A DNA stretch of 64,000 nt from Natrinema amylolyticum (GCF_020515625.1 NZ_JAIWPJ010000003.1:310001-374000), one strand, 5' to 3'; positions 25,223-34,041 are shown, counted from the stretch's first letter. Numbers and translations: made by a program. The notes: a model not told the origin generated them from the letters alone.

Positions 25223-25351
25223 CTGCGTTCGCTCGTCCCTCGCGCGTTAGCTAAAGAGCTGACGCGCTTGGCGAGAGCACGGCTCTCGCTGGCCTTCGCT
25301 CACTTCGTTCGCGAAGACGTCGTCGACATCTCCTCGCACTCCGTTGTTCGC

Positions 25352-26599
25352 TTACGCGAACAACTGTCGTGCATCGTCGATCGCATCGACCAACTTGTCG
25401 ACCTCCTCTTTCGTGTTGTAGACGTAGAAGGAGGCTCGAGCCGACGCCGCCACGCCCAGTTTGTCGTGGAGCGGCTGGGTACAGTGGTCGCCGGCGCGGA
25501 TCGCGACCGCGTGGTCGTTCATGATCGAGGCCAGGTCGTGAGCGTGGACGCTCTCGAGGTTAAAGCCGACGAGGCCGCCGCGGTCCGGACCGGGCTCGGG
25601 GCCGTAGACCTCCACGCCCGGTTCGGCCGTGAGCTGCTCGTAGGCGTAGCGGGCCAGTTCTTCCTCGTGGGCCTCGATGCGGTCCATGCCGATCTCCTCG
25701 AGCCAGTCGATCGCGGCGACGAGGCCGACGGCCTCGGCGATCTGTGGCGTGCCGGGTTCGAACTTCCAGGGGAGGTCGTCCCAGGTCGAGTCCTCGAAGG
25801 TGACCTTGCGGATCATGCCGCCGCCGTAGAGGTAGGGCTGCATCGCCTCGAGAATCTCCTTCTTGCCGTAGAGGGCACCGATCCCGGTGGGGCCGGCCAT
25901 CTTGTGGCCGGAGAAGGCGTAGAAGTCGGCGTCGATGGCCTCGACGTCGACGGGCCGATTGGGGACGGCCTGTGCGCCGTCGATGAAGGCCAGCGCGTCG
26001 TGGTCGTGGGCGATGTCGACGAGTTCGGAAACGGGGTTGACGGTGCCGAGCGTGTTCGAGACGTGGACCGCCGAGAGCATCGCGGTGTCGTCCGTGATGA
26101 GTTCGCGGGCGTGGTCCATGTCGAGGCGACCGTCCTCGTCGATCCGGATGTACTTCACGTCGGCACCCGTGCGCTTGCCGATCTGTTGCCACGTGACCAG
26201 CGAGGCGTGGTGTTCCATCTCGGTGAGGACGACCTCGTCACCGGGACCGAGTTCGTTCAGGCCCCACGCGTAGGCGACGAGGTTCTCGGCTTCGGTCGTG
26301 TTCTTGGTGAAGACGATCTCCTCGCGGCCGCCGCTCGCGCCGATGAACTCGGCGACGCGGTCGTGGGCCTCCTCGTAAGCGATCGAGGCCTCCTGGCTCA
26401 GGTGGTGGATCCCGCGGTGGACGTTGGCGTTGTACTCGCGGTAGTAGTCGCTCATCGCGTCGATGACCGAATCGGGCGTCTGCGTCGTCGCCGCGTTGTC
26501 GAGGTAGACGAGCTGCTCGCCGTTGAACTCCCGCTGGAGGATCGGGAACTCCTCCCGGATCGCGCCGACGTCGAGCGTCTCGAGGTTCCGTTGACTCAT
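25352..26599 (-). CDS. sufS: Cysteine desulfurase SufS
   Basis: 415-residue class-II cysteine desulfurase (SufS/CsdA type), PLP-dependent, supplying persulfide sulfur for Fe-S clusters. Visible are the N-terminal LDNAATTQTPD, the PLP-Lys region FYAFSGHKMAGPTGIGALYG and the catalytic Cys in RAGDHCTQPLHDKLG. The partner scaffold SufU is encoded 4 kb downstream on the same strand, separated by an HD protein, a receiver, TnpB and non-coding structures. Length and motifs are normal. Confidence 0.95.
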   Translation of the reverse strand: MSQRNLETLDVGAIREEFPILQREFNGEQLVYLDNAATTQTPDSVIDAMSDYYREYNANVHRGIHHLSQEASIAYEEAHDRVAEFIGASGGREEIVFTKNTTEAENLVAYAWGLNELGPGDEVVLTEMEHHASLVTWQQIGKRTGADVKYIRIDEDGRLDMDHARELITDDTAMLSAVHVSNTLGTVNPVSELVDIAHDHDALAFIDGAQAVPNRPVDVEAIDADFYAFSGHKMAGPTGIGALYGKKEILEAMQPYLYGGGMIRKVTFEDSTWDDLPWKFEPGTPQIAEAVGLVAAIDWLEEIGMDRIEAHEEELARYAYEQLTAEPGVEVYGPEPGPDRGGLVGFNLESVHAHDLASIMNDHAVAIRAGDHCTQPLHDKLGVAASARASFYVYNTKEEVDKLVDAIDDARQLFA

Positions 26600-26998
26600 T
26601 GGTGTCTAGGATGGACCGCACACAAAACACTCCTTCGGTCCGAAACTGGCCGATCGTGCCGGGATCGGGTTAAAGCGGCCCGTGTTGCCTCTGGAGGGGA
26701 AAATCCGACGCCGGCGCGGTGACGGATCGAGTCGCGACGCGCTGCTCGACGGTGGGGACGGAAGGGGGGAAGGTGGAGTGGGGAGGGGAGGTGGGGGGGG
26801 GGAGACGGGGTTCGGAAGGGGGAACGGCAGGGGTGTGGTGGGGGTACCCTGGTGGGCGCCCTGCCGCAATACGTGCTTGGAGGGCCTCAGGGATACCGGT
26901 ATCTCCAAATAGCTTTGGTATCCGGTCGAGCGGGAGAGACGGAACTGCTGACCGCCCGTCTCGAACCGCGGCAATCAGTGCGGACGACCGACTCGCTC
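26600..26998. other. Intergenic region with a long G-tract (upstream of sufS)
   Basis: About 400 bases without a convincing gene. Bases 26751-26843 of the plus strand are nearly all purine with many G runs, including ten consecutive G at 26793-26802. The sequence could form G-quadruplexes or a triplex-prone polypurine tract. It lies upstream of sufS (minus) and downstream of the sensor-domain gene (minus). Confidence 0.6.
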
Positions 26999-27859
26999 TC
27001 ACCGCGGCGGCTCACTGAAGATCGACGGCTGGGTGTACTGCAACAGCAGTTCCGTGTACCGCGCGTACAGCCAGGCGAGGGCGTTGAACAGGTGCAACAT
27101 GACGAGGCCGATGAGCACGCCGATCGCCGAGACGGCCAGCGCCGCCTCGAGCGAGTCGACGTACAGCGAGATCAGTTCGCCGTCGGCGATCGAGAGCGTG
27201 ACCGGTGCGATATCGATCATCCACCCGTCGTGCTGGTAGGTGAGTTCCGGGACGATCTCGACCGGGTTGCCGAGATGGATGCCGACCAGTTGATTCCGGT
27301 AATGGAGTGGGGCGGCGACCAGCGCGTACGTGAACGTGAAGCCGAGGATGAGGGCGATAAACGAGCCAGTCCCGAACACGAATTTGCTGAACAGGTAGAC
27401 GGCTCCCTTCCACGTTCCGCCGTCGAGGACGAGCCGTCGCACCCGCTCGCGGATGCTTTGGGCCGCTCGAGCGGTCGGAATCTCAACGTCGAGTAATCGA
27501 TCGGCGAGGAGTCGCTCGAAGGCGGTCAGCTCGATCGACGCGAACAGGACGACCAGTGCGGTCGGGACCCCGATACACAACAGGACCAGTGCGAGCGGAA
27601 TCCCGGCGAACAGGAGCGCGACGGGCTCGGACGTGGCCAGTTCGACGAACGCGAACGCGAGTCCGATCGGGATCGCGAACCCGGTCACGAGGACGGTGAA
27701 GTAGCCGATGCCGAGCGGGAACGCGAGCACGAGATAGAGCAGGTTGTAGTACGTCCGTTTGCGGACGCCGACGCCGAAAAACCAGCGGCTCCAGGCTCGA
27801 AGGCGGTCGAACGCGGTTTCGACTGTGGTGCGTGGCGAAGACATCGGTGTGGATCTCAT
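26999..27859 (-). CDS. Putative sensor-domain membrane protein
   Basis: 286-residue membrane protein matching the 'putative sensor' domain style (LLYLVLAFPLGIGYFTVLVTG). It has about four early helices, a middle extracytoplasmic part and two late helices, with an aromatic C terminus (LARYTELLLQYTQ-like). The ATG at 27859 overlaps the stop of the preceding gene (ATGA), favouring it over ATG 27844. It is last in a four-gene minus-strand operon with a winged-helix regulator and two small membrane proteins, divergent from an ABC-2 exporter. It likely senses an envelope signal for the exporter. Confidence 0.75.
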   Translation of the reverse strand: MRSTPMSSPRTTVETAFDRLRAWSRWFFGVGVRKRTYYNLLYLVLAFPLGIGYFTVLVTGFAIPIGLAFAFVELATSEPVALLFAGIPLALVLLCIGVPTALVVLFASIELTAFERLLADRLLDVEIPTARAAQSIRERVRRLVLDGGTWKGAVYLFSKFVFGTGSFIALILGFTFTYALVAAPLHYRNQLVGIHLGNPVEIVPELTYQHDGWMIDIAPVTLSIADGELISLYVDSLEAALAVSAIGVLIGLVMLHLFNALAWLYARYTELLLQYTQPSIFSEPPR

Positions 27860-28221
27860 CGGGAATCGGGCCTCCTGAACGAGCGAACGATCGCGAGCAG
27901 TCCGAGCAGGTGACAGACGGTGACGACGAGCAACACCGTCGCGTCGGTCGCGTCGGTCGCCCAGTCGATCGCGTGTGAAAGCGCGAACGGGACGATCGTG
28001 AGAAAGGCGACGCCGACGGCCAGGAACAGCATCGGCCGACTGGCGTTGCGGGCGTAGCCCCGATAGGCTGTCCACGTGACGACCGTTCCGAGCGCGGCGC
28101 TCGCCATCCCGGCGAAGAAGATCGTCGTCGTCTCGTCGAGGCCGAACACTGTCGTCTCGAGGACTGACGCGGGAACAGAACCGGCATCGAGCGCGCCGAC
28201 GCCGCCGGTCATCGGGGCCAC
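27856..28221 (-). CDS. Small membrane protein (three helices), paralogue pair member 1
   Basis: 121 residues from GTG 28221 (or 118 from ATG 28212) with three hydrophobic helices and a positively charged loop (YRGYARNASRPMLFLAVGV) after the first. The next gene upstream encodes a protein of the same architecture (WIAKRTYDGYRESRRRPLLW). The stop overlaps the start of the sensor-domain gene. The family resembles the short haloarchaeal DUF7521-type membrane proteins found with HTH regulators; its role is unknown. Confidence 0.65.
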   Translation of the reverse strand: MAPMTGGVGALDAGSVPASVLETTVFGLDETTTIFFAGMASAALGTVVTWTAYRGYARNASRPMLFLAVGVAFLTIVPFALSHAIDWATDATDATVLLVVTVCHLLGLLAIVRSFRRPDSR

Positions 28222-28255
28222 CTCCGGCGGACGGACCGTGCGGTATCGGTCCGTC

Positions 28256-28588
28256 TCACGGTCGGCCGTAGACGGTATAGAGGATCGCCGTGAGGCCGGC
28301 GACCTCGCTGAGGCTCGCGAGGACGGTCGTCGTCACCGACGAGGCCCCGACGACCGTCGGGAGCAGGAAGCGGAGGATCGTCGGCACTGCGGCGAGTAGC
28401 GCGATCCCGATCGCGAGCCAGAGCAACGGGCGTCGGCGCGACTCCCTGTACCCGTCGTAGGTGCGTTTCGCGATCCAGCACGCGATCGCGAACGCGACGA
28501 GTTGTCCGACGAAGACGGCGATCGCGACCGTCGTCGCGCCGCCCTCGCTCTCGACCGTCTGCAGGGGAAATTCGAGCATGGCGATCAC
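28256..28588 (-). CDS. Small membrane protein (three helices), paralogue pair member 2
   Basis: 110 residues from GTG 28588 (107 from ATG 28579). The topology is the same as the downstream gene: helix, basic loop YDGYRESRRRPLLW, helix, helix. GTG 28588 overlaps the regulator's TGA (GTGA), suggesting translational coupling. It belongs to the regulator-membrane-sensor operon. The two related copies may form a hetero-oligomer with the sensor protein; that is a guess. Confidence 0.65.
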   Translation of the reverse strand: MIAMLEFPLQTVESEGGATTVAIAVFVGQLVAFAIACWIAKRTYDGYRESRRRPLLWLAIGIALLAAVPTILRFLLPTVVGASSVTTTVLASLSEVAGLTAILYTVYGRP

Positions 28589-28926
28589 AGGTCCTCGAAC
28601 AGCCGGGTGAATCGGTCGGCCGGGTCCTCGTCGCGTCGGTACACGTCCATCTCCATCGAGCCCTCGGCGATTTCGATCGCCACGCGCTCGAGTCGCGTGC
28701 TGTATGTCTTGTAGTGGTGTCCATCGGGATCGAGCTCCTGGTATTCGTCGAGGAACCCCTGGTCCGCGAGCCGCTCGATCCGCCGGTAGATCGTCGGCGG
28801 GGAGGCGTCACAGCGTTCGGTGAGTCGGTCGACGGACATCGGTTCCTCGCTGGCCGCGATGAGGATGCGGCGCGCGTACTCGTCGTCGAGGAGGGCGAGC
28901 ACTTCCCGGTCCTCATCGTCGGTCAT
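28585..28926 (-). CDS. Winged-helix (ArsR-like) transcription regulator
   Basis: 113 residues with a helix-turn-helix core VDRLTERCDASPPTIYRRIERL and a wing (GFLDEYQELDPDGHHYKTYS), typical of haloarchaeal ArsR-type regulators. ATG 28926 is chosen; a TATA-like TTTATATC on the minus strand (28950-28957) lies about 25 bases upstream, consistent with a leaderless mRNA. It heads the membrane/sensor operon and is divergent from the ABC exporter, which it probably regulates. Confidence 0.82.
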   Translation of the reverse strand: MTDDEDREVLALLDDEYARRILIAASEEPMSVDRLTERCDASPPTIYRRIERLADQGFLDEYQELDPDGHHYKTYSTRLERVAIEIAEGSMEMDVYRRDEDPADRFTRLFEDL

Positions 28927-29028
28927 TCGGTCGTTCGTATGACAGGATGATATAAAAGACCCCACAGTTTCCGTCCGTGAAATCGTGGTCGACCGATTAT
29001 ACGGACGGCCGATATAGCTGTAATCGAG
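28927..29028. promoter_or_regulatory. Divergent promoter region
   Basis: 102 bases between the regulator (minus) and the ABC ATPase (plus). It has a TATA-like element for each direction: TTTATATC (minus strand, 28950-28957) and ATTATACG (plus, 28995-29002, about 27 bases before ATG 29029). The shared region is the likely binding site of the regulator. Confidence 0.55.
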
Positions 29029-30030
29029 ATGACGGCTATAGAAATATCCGGCTTAACGAAGGAGTACGGCGATCTCACCGCCGTCGACGACCTCGATCTC
29101 ACGGTCGACGACGGCGAGGTGTTCGGCTTTCTCGGTCCGAACGGTGCGGGGAAGTCGACGACGATTAACATGCTGTTGGACTTCACGCGACCGACCGCAG
29201 GGTCGGCGACGGTGCTGGGTTACGACGCCCAAACCGAGGCCGACTCGATCAGCCCGCGAGTCGGGGTGCTTCCGGAAGGGTTCGACATCTATCCGCGCCT
29301 GTCGGGTCGCCGCCACATCGAGTTCGCCAGTAAGACGAAAGACACCGACGACGATCCGGCCGAGATCCTGTCGCGCGTCGGACTCTCCGCCGAGGACGCC
29401 GACCGACCGGCCGGCGACTACTCGAAGGGAATGCGCCAGCGGCTCGCGACCGGCATGGCGCTGGTCGGCGACCCCGACCTGCTCATCATGGACGAGCCAT
29501 CGACGGGACTCGATCCCCACGGCATCCGCGAGATGCAGGACCTCGTCCGCAGCGAGGCCGAGCGCGGGACGACCGTCTTCTTCTCGAGTCACATCCTAGA
29601 GCACGTCGAAGCGGTCTGTGACCGCGTCGGCGTGTTGAACGAGGGCGAACTCGTCGCCGTCGATACGATCGAAGGGCTGCGCGAGGAACTCGGCGGCGGT
29701 GCGACGATGACCGTCTCGCTCGCGGACCCCGCCGAGTGGGCCCGCGAGCACGTCACCTCGCTCGAGGGGGTCGTCGACGTCACGGCGTCGGGGCGCACGC
29801 TCGAGTGTACGATCACCGATCCGACGGCCAAGGCGACCGTGGTGACCGAACTCACCGACGCGGGCGCGACGATTCGGGACCTGCGGATCGACGAGGTCTC
29901 CCTCGAGTCGCTGTTCACCGCGTTGACGAACGGTGAGGAGGCGGAGGACGGGGCCGACGCCCGGTCGGGGACGGTCGACGGGACTCATCTCGAGACGGAG
30001 ACAGAAACGGAAACGGGGGTGGCGCGATGA
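29029..30030 (+). CDS. ABC-2 type exporter, ATP-binding protein
   Basis: 333-residue ATPase: Walker A GPNGAGKST, signature DYSKGMRQRLATGMALVGDP, Walker B LLIMDEPSTGLD and H-loop FFSSHILEH. The extended C-terminal domain (about residues 215-333) is of the NatA/CcmA-type exporter class, ending in a Thr/Glu-rich tail. The stop overlaps the permease start (GATGA). It is divergent from the regulator/sensor operon, suggesting a stress-responsive exporter. The substrate is unknown; peptides, lipids or antibiotics are typical for the class. Confidence 0.9.
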   Translation: MTAIEISGLTKEYGDLTAVDDLDLTVDDGEVFGFLGPNGAGKSTTINMLLDFTRPTAGSATVLGYDAQTEADSISPRVGVLPEGFDIYPRLSGRRHIEFASKTKDTDDDPAEILSRVGLSAEDADRPAGDYSKGMRQRLATGMALVGDPDLLIMDEPSTGLDPHGIREMQDLVRSEAERGTTVFFSSHILEHVEAVCDRVGVLNEGELVAVDTIEGLREELGGGATMTVSLADPAEWAREHVTSLEGVVDVTASGRTLECTITDPTAKATVVTELTDAGATIRDLRIDEVSLESLFTALTNGEEAEDGADARSGTVDGTHLETETETETGVAR

Positions 30031-30902
30031 CGTCGCACATTCCCACCGTCGCCCGCAAGGAGTTCGACGACGCGGGCCGATCGAAGCTCCTGTGGTCGCT
30101 GATCGGGCTGCTCGTGGGCCTCGTCGTGATCGGCTACGTCGCGATCTGGTACACGGTCGACGACGTCACCGCGGCGGAGGTCCTCAGCTTCCTCGGCCTC
30201 CCGCTGCAGGTGATCATCCCGGTCGCGGCGCTGATCGCCGGCTACATGGCCGTCGTCGGCGAGCGCCGCTCGGGCAGCATCAAGCTCCTGTTGGGACTGC
30301 CGCCGAACCGGACCGATGTCGTCTTCGGCAAGCTCCTCGGACGGATGGGGGTCGTCGGGTTGGCCGTCGGGCTGGCCTTCCTCGTCTCGCTCGTCCTCGG
30401 GGCCGTCTTCTTCGGCTCGGTGCCGTTCGTCGACTGGCTCGGCTTCGCGGCCGTGTCACTGCTGTTCGGAGTCACCTTCGTCGGCCTCGCCGTCGGCGTC
30501 TCCGCAGCCGTCTCCACGCGGGGGAAGTCGATGGCTCTCGTCGTCGGACTCTACATGGTGTTCGTCGCGCTGTGGGAGCTGCTCACAGCCGGTCCATACT
30601 ACCTCATCTACGACGAGGGGCCGCCGGTCGAAGCCGAGACGTGGTACCTCCTGGTCGAGCAGTTCAATCCGATCTTCGCGTACACGAACCTGGCCAGCAA
30701 CATCGTCGAGGACACGATCTTCCCCTTCCAGTTCCAGTACGGCCTCCAGTCGATGGAGGCCTACCAGATGACGCCGGCCGAGCGCTATCCGGGCGACGCG
30801 CCGTTCTACTTACAGGACTGGTTCGGCGTCGTCGTCATGCTGGTCTGGCTGGTCGTGCCCGTCGCGATCGGCTACTATCGGTTCGATCGAGCGGATCTCT
30901 AG
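30027..30902 (+). CDS. ABC-2 type exporter, permease
   Basis: 291-residue membrane protein with six helices of the ABC-2 permease family. It begins with the cytosolic amphipathic part (HIPTVARKEFDDAGRSK) and contains the conserved GERRSGSIKLLLGLPPNRTD segment after the second helix. It overlaps the ATPase gene by four bases. The large extracytoplasmic loop between helices 5 and 6 (EGPPVEAETWYLLVEQFNP...) is typical. It pairs with the preceding ATPase; the substrate is unknown. Confidence 0.87.
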   Translation: MTSHIPTVARKEFDDAGRSKLLWSLIGLLVGLVVIGYVAIWYTVDDVTAAEVLSFLGLPLQVIIPVAALIAGYMAVVGERRSGSIKLLLGLPPNRTDVVFGKLLGRMGVVGLAVGLAFLVSLVLGAVFFGSVPFVDWLGFAAVSLLFGVTFVGLAVGVSAAVSTRGKSMALVVGLYMVFVALWELLTAGPYYLIYDEGPPVEAETWYLLVEQFNPIFAYTNLASNIVEDTIFPFQFQYGLQSMEAYQMTPAERYPGDAPFYLQDWFGVVVMLVWLVVPVAIGYYRFDRADL

Positions 30903-30952
30903 GGCCGTGAGTCGCTCGCTCTATCACGGTCCCGTATCCCTCGCAGAAAATC

Positions 30953-31036
30953 GGTCCCCGCTGACGCTCGAGCGGTCCCCGCTGACGCTCGAGCCCTCCC
31001 TACTGGCGCTCGATCAGTCCCCGCCGGCGCTCGGCT
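30953..31036. repeat. 21-base tandem repeat, four units
   Basis: Units begin at 30953, 30974, 30995 and 31016. The first two are identical (GGTCCCCGCTGACGCTCGAG plus one base); the third and fourth are diverged. It lies between the stop codons of the convergent permease and DUF424 genes. No coding or palindromic logic is evident. Confidence 0.75.
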
Positions 31037-31045
31037 CCGACCGCC

Positions 31046-31339
31046 TCACTGCATCTGCAGCAACTGCGCGTGCAGCGTCGCCCCCACCTCGAGGACGTTC
31101 GCCTCGTCGACGAACCCCTCCTCGACGGCGAGTTCGACGGCGCGGGTGCCGACGATGTTGGCGACGTCCGCCTGGGCGAGGCTCTCGAGCGCCGCGCTCT
31201 CGTCGACCGCATCGCTGCCGTAGAACTCCTCGGTGACGGTCAGAGAGAGTTCGCCCTCCTCGAACGTCTCGCCGAGGACGTCCTCGTCGCAGACGGCGAC
31301 CAGCAGCCCTTCCTGGGTCTCCCGCTCGTTGACGATCAT
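31046..31339 (-). CDS. DUF424 family protein
   Basis: 97-residue archaeal DUF424 protein (MIVNERETQEGLLVAVCDED...). The family is widely conserved in Euryarchaeota and often sits with translation or RNA genes, with no proven function. ATG 31339 gives the standard length; longer in-frame starts run into the TPR gene. It starts five bases after the TPR gene stop, so the two are co-transcribed. Confidence 0.87.
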   Translation of the reverse strand: MIVNERETQEGLLVAVCDEDVLGETFEEGELSLTVTEEFYGSDAVDESAALESLAQADVANIVGTRAVELAVEEGFVDEANVLEVGATLHAQLLQMQ

Positions 31340-31343
31340 CCGA

Positions 31344-32324
31344 TCACTCGAGTTCCCACTCGCGCTCGTCTTCGTCCTCGTCGTCTTCGACGCCGAGATC
31401 GGCGACACCGAGGTCGTCCAGTCCGATGTCTCCCTGTCGCTGGGGTGGCGACTGGCGGTTCGCGCCGCGACCGCCGAGTCCGGCACCGGCACCGCCGCGG
31501 CCAGCCCCGGCACCACCGCGGCCGGCTCCCGGACCGCCGCCAGCGCCAGCACCGCCGCCACCCGCACCCTGACCGTACATCTCCTCGCGGTCGTCCATCA
31601 TTTCCTGTTCGGCTTCCTCGCGCATCTGGTTCGCTTCGTCTGCGATCTCCTCGGCCTGATCGAACTCGCCGAGTTCCTCGAGGATCTCGGCCTTCGTCTC
31701 CAGTACCTTGGCGTTGCGCAGGCCCAGCCGGATCGCGTTGTCGACGCAGTTCAGCGCCTCCTCGGACAGCCCGCGCTCCGAGAGGAAGAAGGCGCGGTTG
31801 AACCAGCCCGCGGCGAAGCGCTCGTCGATCTCGATGGCGCGCTCGGCGTGTTCTAAGGCCTCGCTCGTCTGGCCGAACTCCCAGAGGGCGTAGGCGAGGT
31901 TCGTCTCGGCGGTCGCGGCGTGCTCGCTCTCCTCGTCGATTCGCAGGGCCTCGCGGTGGGCACCGATCGCCTCGTCCCACTCCTCGAGTTCGCCGTGGGC
32001 GACGCCCTTGTTCACCCACGCCTCCTGTGCGAGCTTCTCGTCCTCGGCGTAGCGGGCGGTCCGCTCGAAGGCATCGGTGGCCTGCTCGTAACGGTTGATC
32101 TGCATGTAGTTCAGGCCGACGTCGAGCAGTTCGCTGGCGTCGACCGCGTCCTGATCGATGTTGTGCTGGTCGAGCGTGTCGGTGACGACGCGGGAGTCGA
32201 CGGGGTCGACCTTCGACGGGTCGACGCCGAGCTCCGGCGGGTCCAGGTCGAACTCCTCGTACGGATCGCCGAATCCCTCTCCCTCGGAGAAGCGATGGTC
32301 GCGATCGTCGTCTCGGTCAGTCAT
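31344..32324 (-). CDS. Tetratricopeptide-repeat protein
   Basis: 326 residues with about five TPR motifs between residues 60 and 220 (for example VNKGVAHGELEEWDEAIGAH, NLAYALWEFGQTSEALEHAE, NRAFFLSERGLSEEALNCVD). A Gly/Ala/Arg-rich flexible linker (about 245-285) and a very acidic tail follow. TPR arrays mediate protein-protein contacts. It forms an operon with DUF424. The acidic tail and glycine linker suggest a tethered adaptor; partners are unknown. Confidence 0.85.
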   Translation of the reverse strand: MTDRDDDRDHRFSEGEGFGDPYEEFDLDPPELGVDPSKVDPVDSRVVTDTLDQHNIDQDAVDASELLDVGLNYMQINRYEQATDAFERTARYAEDEKLAQEAWVNKGVAHGELEEWDEAIGAHREALRIDEESEHAATAETNLAYALWEFGQTSEALEHAERAIEIDERFAAGWFNRAFFLSERGLSEEALNCVDNAIRLGLRNAKVLETKAEILEELGEFDQAEEIADEANQMREEAEQEMMDDREEMYGQGAGGGGAGAGGGPGAGRGGAGAGRGGAGAGLGGRGANRQSPPQRQGDIGLDDLGVADLGVEDDEDEDEREWELE

Positions 32325-32415
32325 TAGTTGAATGTCGCGGTGACGACTGTTAAGGGCTGCGACCCGGGTATCGGCGGCGTTTCGCTGACGCCGAGCGCCG
32401 GTCGGAACGCGGCTC

Positions 32416-34041
32416 TCAGACGCGCTCGCCGAGGCGTCTGGTGACCCCTCGAAGCGACTGCGTCACCGCCGCCGGGTGCGGTAGTCCGAGTCGGTACCGG
32501 ACCCGGTCCTGTCGTTTGAACGGCTCGAACACGGCGGGCTCTCTGAGCTCCCAGATCCGCGCCCGGTCCCGTCGGCCGCGTCGCTCGAGGACGGCGTTGG
32601 CCGCGCGGCGACCGGCCTCGTTGGCAGACTCCATCGAGGCCAGGTCCGAATTCGTTCGCACGTAATCGCTCGCGAGCGTGAGGTTCCGGACGCCGACGTC
32701 GGCCGGCGGCCGGTTCCGCAGCGAGCCGACGGTGTTGATCAACAGCGGCGAGCGGTTCTCGACGCCCTCGTCCGTTTCGACGATCGACGGATCGAGGAAC
32801 CAGTCGACGAGCATCTCGTCCCGCACTCGCTCGTCGGTCCCGTTCAGGTGGCCCTTCAACTGCGCCCAGATCTCCGCCGCGATCTCCTCGCGCGTACACG
32901 CCCTGGCCGGTTTCTCGTGCAGGATTCCCGGCGTGTCCCAGTCGGAGGCGATCACCGACAGGACGCCCTCGACCGCGTCGGGGCCGCGCCCCTCGAGGTC
33001 GTAGTCGGTCCAGAACTGCCGCTGCGATATCGAGGTCAGCGCCCACGGGGCGTCGGCGTAGACCTGATGGCCCCGCGTCAGTTCGACGTCCTCGGTCAGA
33101 TAGAACTGAATGCCGTTCATCCAGGCCGTCTCGAGGCGCTCGATCCGGCCCAACTCGGGCGCGGCTCGGCGCAATTCCGGCGTGACGAACTCGGGGGCGA
33201 CCTCCACCGGAACGGCCAGCACGAACTCGTCAGCCCCGATCGTCTGGTCGTCGGCCAGTTCGACGCCGGTGACGCGTTGCCCGTCGAATGCGAGGCGGCT
33301 CGCGGGGGTGTTCGGCCGGAACTCGACGCCCAGCGTCTCGAGGTGGCGAACCCACGGGTCGATCCAGGCCTCGTTCGTCGGCGCGTTCAGGATTCGCTCG
33401 GTCGGCTCGGTCGGATCGAGCTGGCCGAACAGCAACTGCAGGTAGATAGTTCCGACCGTCCGGGCGCTCCCGACCTGCGGCCGGAGCGCGACCAGCGCCT
33501 GGGTCGCGTACGCGAGGCGGTCGCGAAACTCCTGCGAGCGGTTCTCGGCGTCGATGAACTCCCACCAGGAGACGTCGTCGAGCTCCTCCTCGCGTCGCCG
33601 CTCGCAGGCGGTCAAGAGGTACAGCAGCCGCTCGAGCAGGAAGCGAACGTCCTCGGCGGGCAGGTCCTCGGCGAAGGCCGGCCGCAGTGCCTCGAGCCAG
33701 CCGCGCAGCGAGTCGGGCGTGCTCGTCTCGGCGATCTTTTCCGGCTCCGTCGTGCTCGCGATGAGCGTCGCCTCGGTCTCGACGAGGTTGTCCGCGACGG
33801 TCCCGCCGCCGTCCGGGATCCGCGTCATCGTGTCGACGACGTGGCGGTAGAACGCGGGGAAGAACCGAAAGCCGTGTTCGCCGTGCAACGCCGTCGGATC
33901 GTCCGCGATCGGCATCGAGCGCGCTTTCCCGCCGAACCGGTCGTTCGCCTCGAAGACGGTCACGTCGACCCCGCGCTCGGCGAGTTCGTGTGCCGCGGTG
34001 AGGCCGCCGATTCCGCCACCGAGTACGGCTACGTCGGTCAT
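32416..34041 (-). CDS. FAD-dependent oxidoreductase (phytoene-desaturase/HpnE-like amine-oxidase fold)
   Basis: 541-residue flavoprotein. The N-terminal dinucleotide motif VAVLGGGIGGLTAAHELAER, with E/D about 20 residues later (VFEANDRFGGKARS), is typical of the amine oxidase/phytoene desaturase/hydroxysqualene dehydroxylase family. The C-terminal FAD segment is DYVRTNSDLASMESANEAGR. Likely substrates are isoprenoids (carotenoid or squalene type) or amines. ATG 34041 is used because it immediately precedes the Rossmann strand; the start at 34101 adds 20 non-conserved residues. It is convergent with nothing and stands alone on the minus strand, divergent from thpR. Confidence 0.83.
   Translation of the reverse strand: MTDVAVLGGGIGGLTAAHELAERGVDVTVFEANDRFGGKARSMPIADDPTALHGEHGFRFFPAFYRHVVDTMTRIPDGGGTVADNLVETEATLIASTTEPEKIAETSTPDSLRGWLEALRPAFAEDLPAEDVRFLLERLLYLLTACERRREEELDDVSWWEFIDAENRSQEFRDRLAYATQALVALRPQVGSARTVGTIYLQLLFGQLDPTEPTERILNAPTNEAWIDPWVRHLETLGVEFRPNTPASRLAFDGQRVTGVELADDQTIGADEFVLAVPVEVAPEFVTPELRRAAPELGRIERLETAWMNGIQFYLTEDVELTRGHQVYADAPWALTSISQRQFWTDYDLEGRGPDAVEGVLSVIASDWDTPGILHEKPARACTREEIAAEIWAQLKGHLNGTDERVRDEMLVDWFLDPSIVETDEGVENRSPLLINTVGSLRNRPPADVGVRNLTLASDYVRTNSDLASMESANEAGRRAANAVLERRGRRDRARIWELREPAVFEPFKRQDRVRYRLGLPHPAAVTQSLRGVTRRLGERV

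Noticed and set aside
26719-27018. Plus-strand frame through the G-tract
   Set aside because: Gly/Arg low-complexity translation imposed by poly-G; no start signal.
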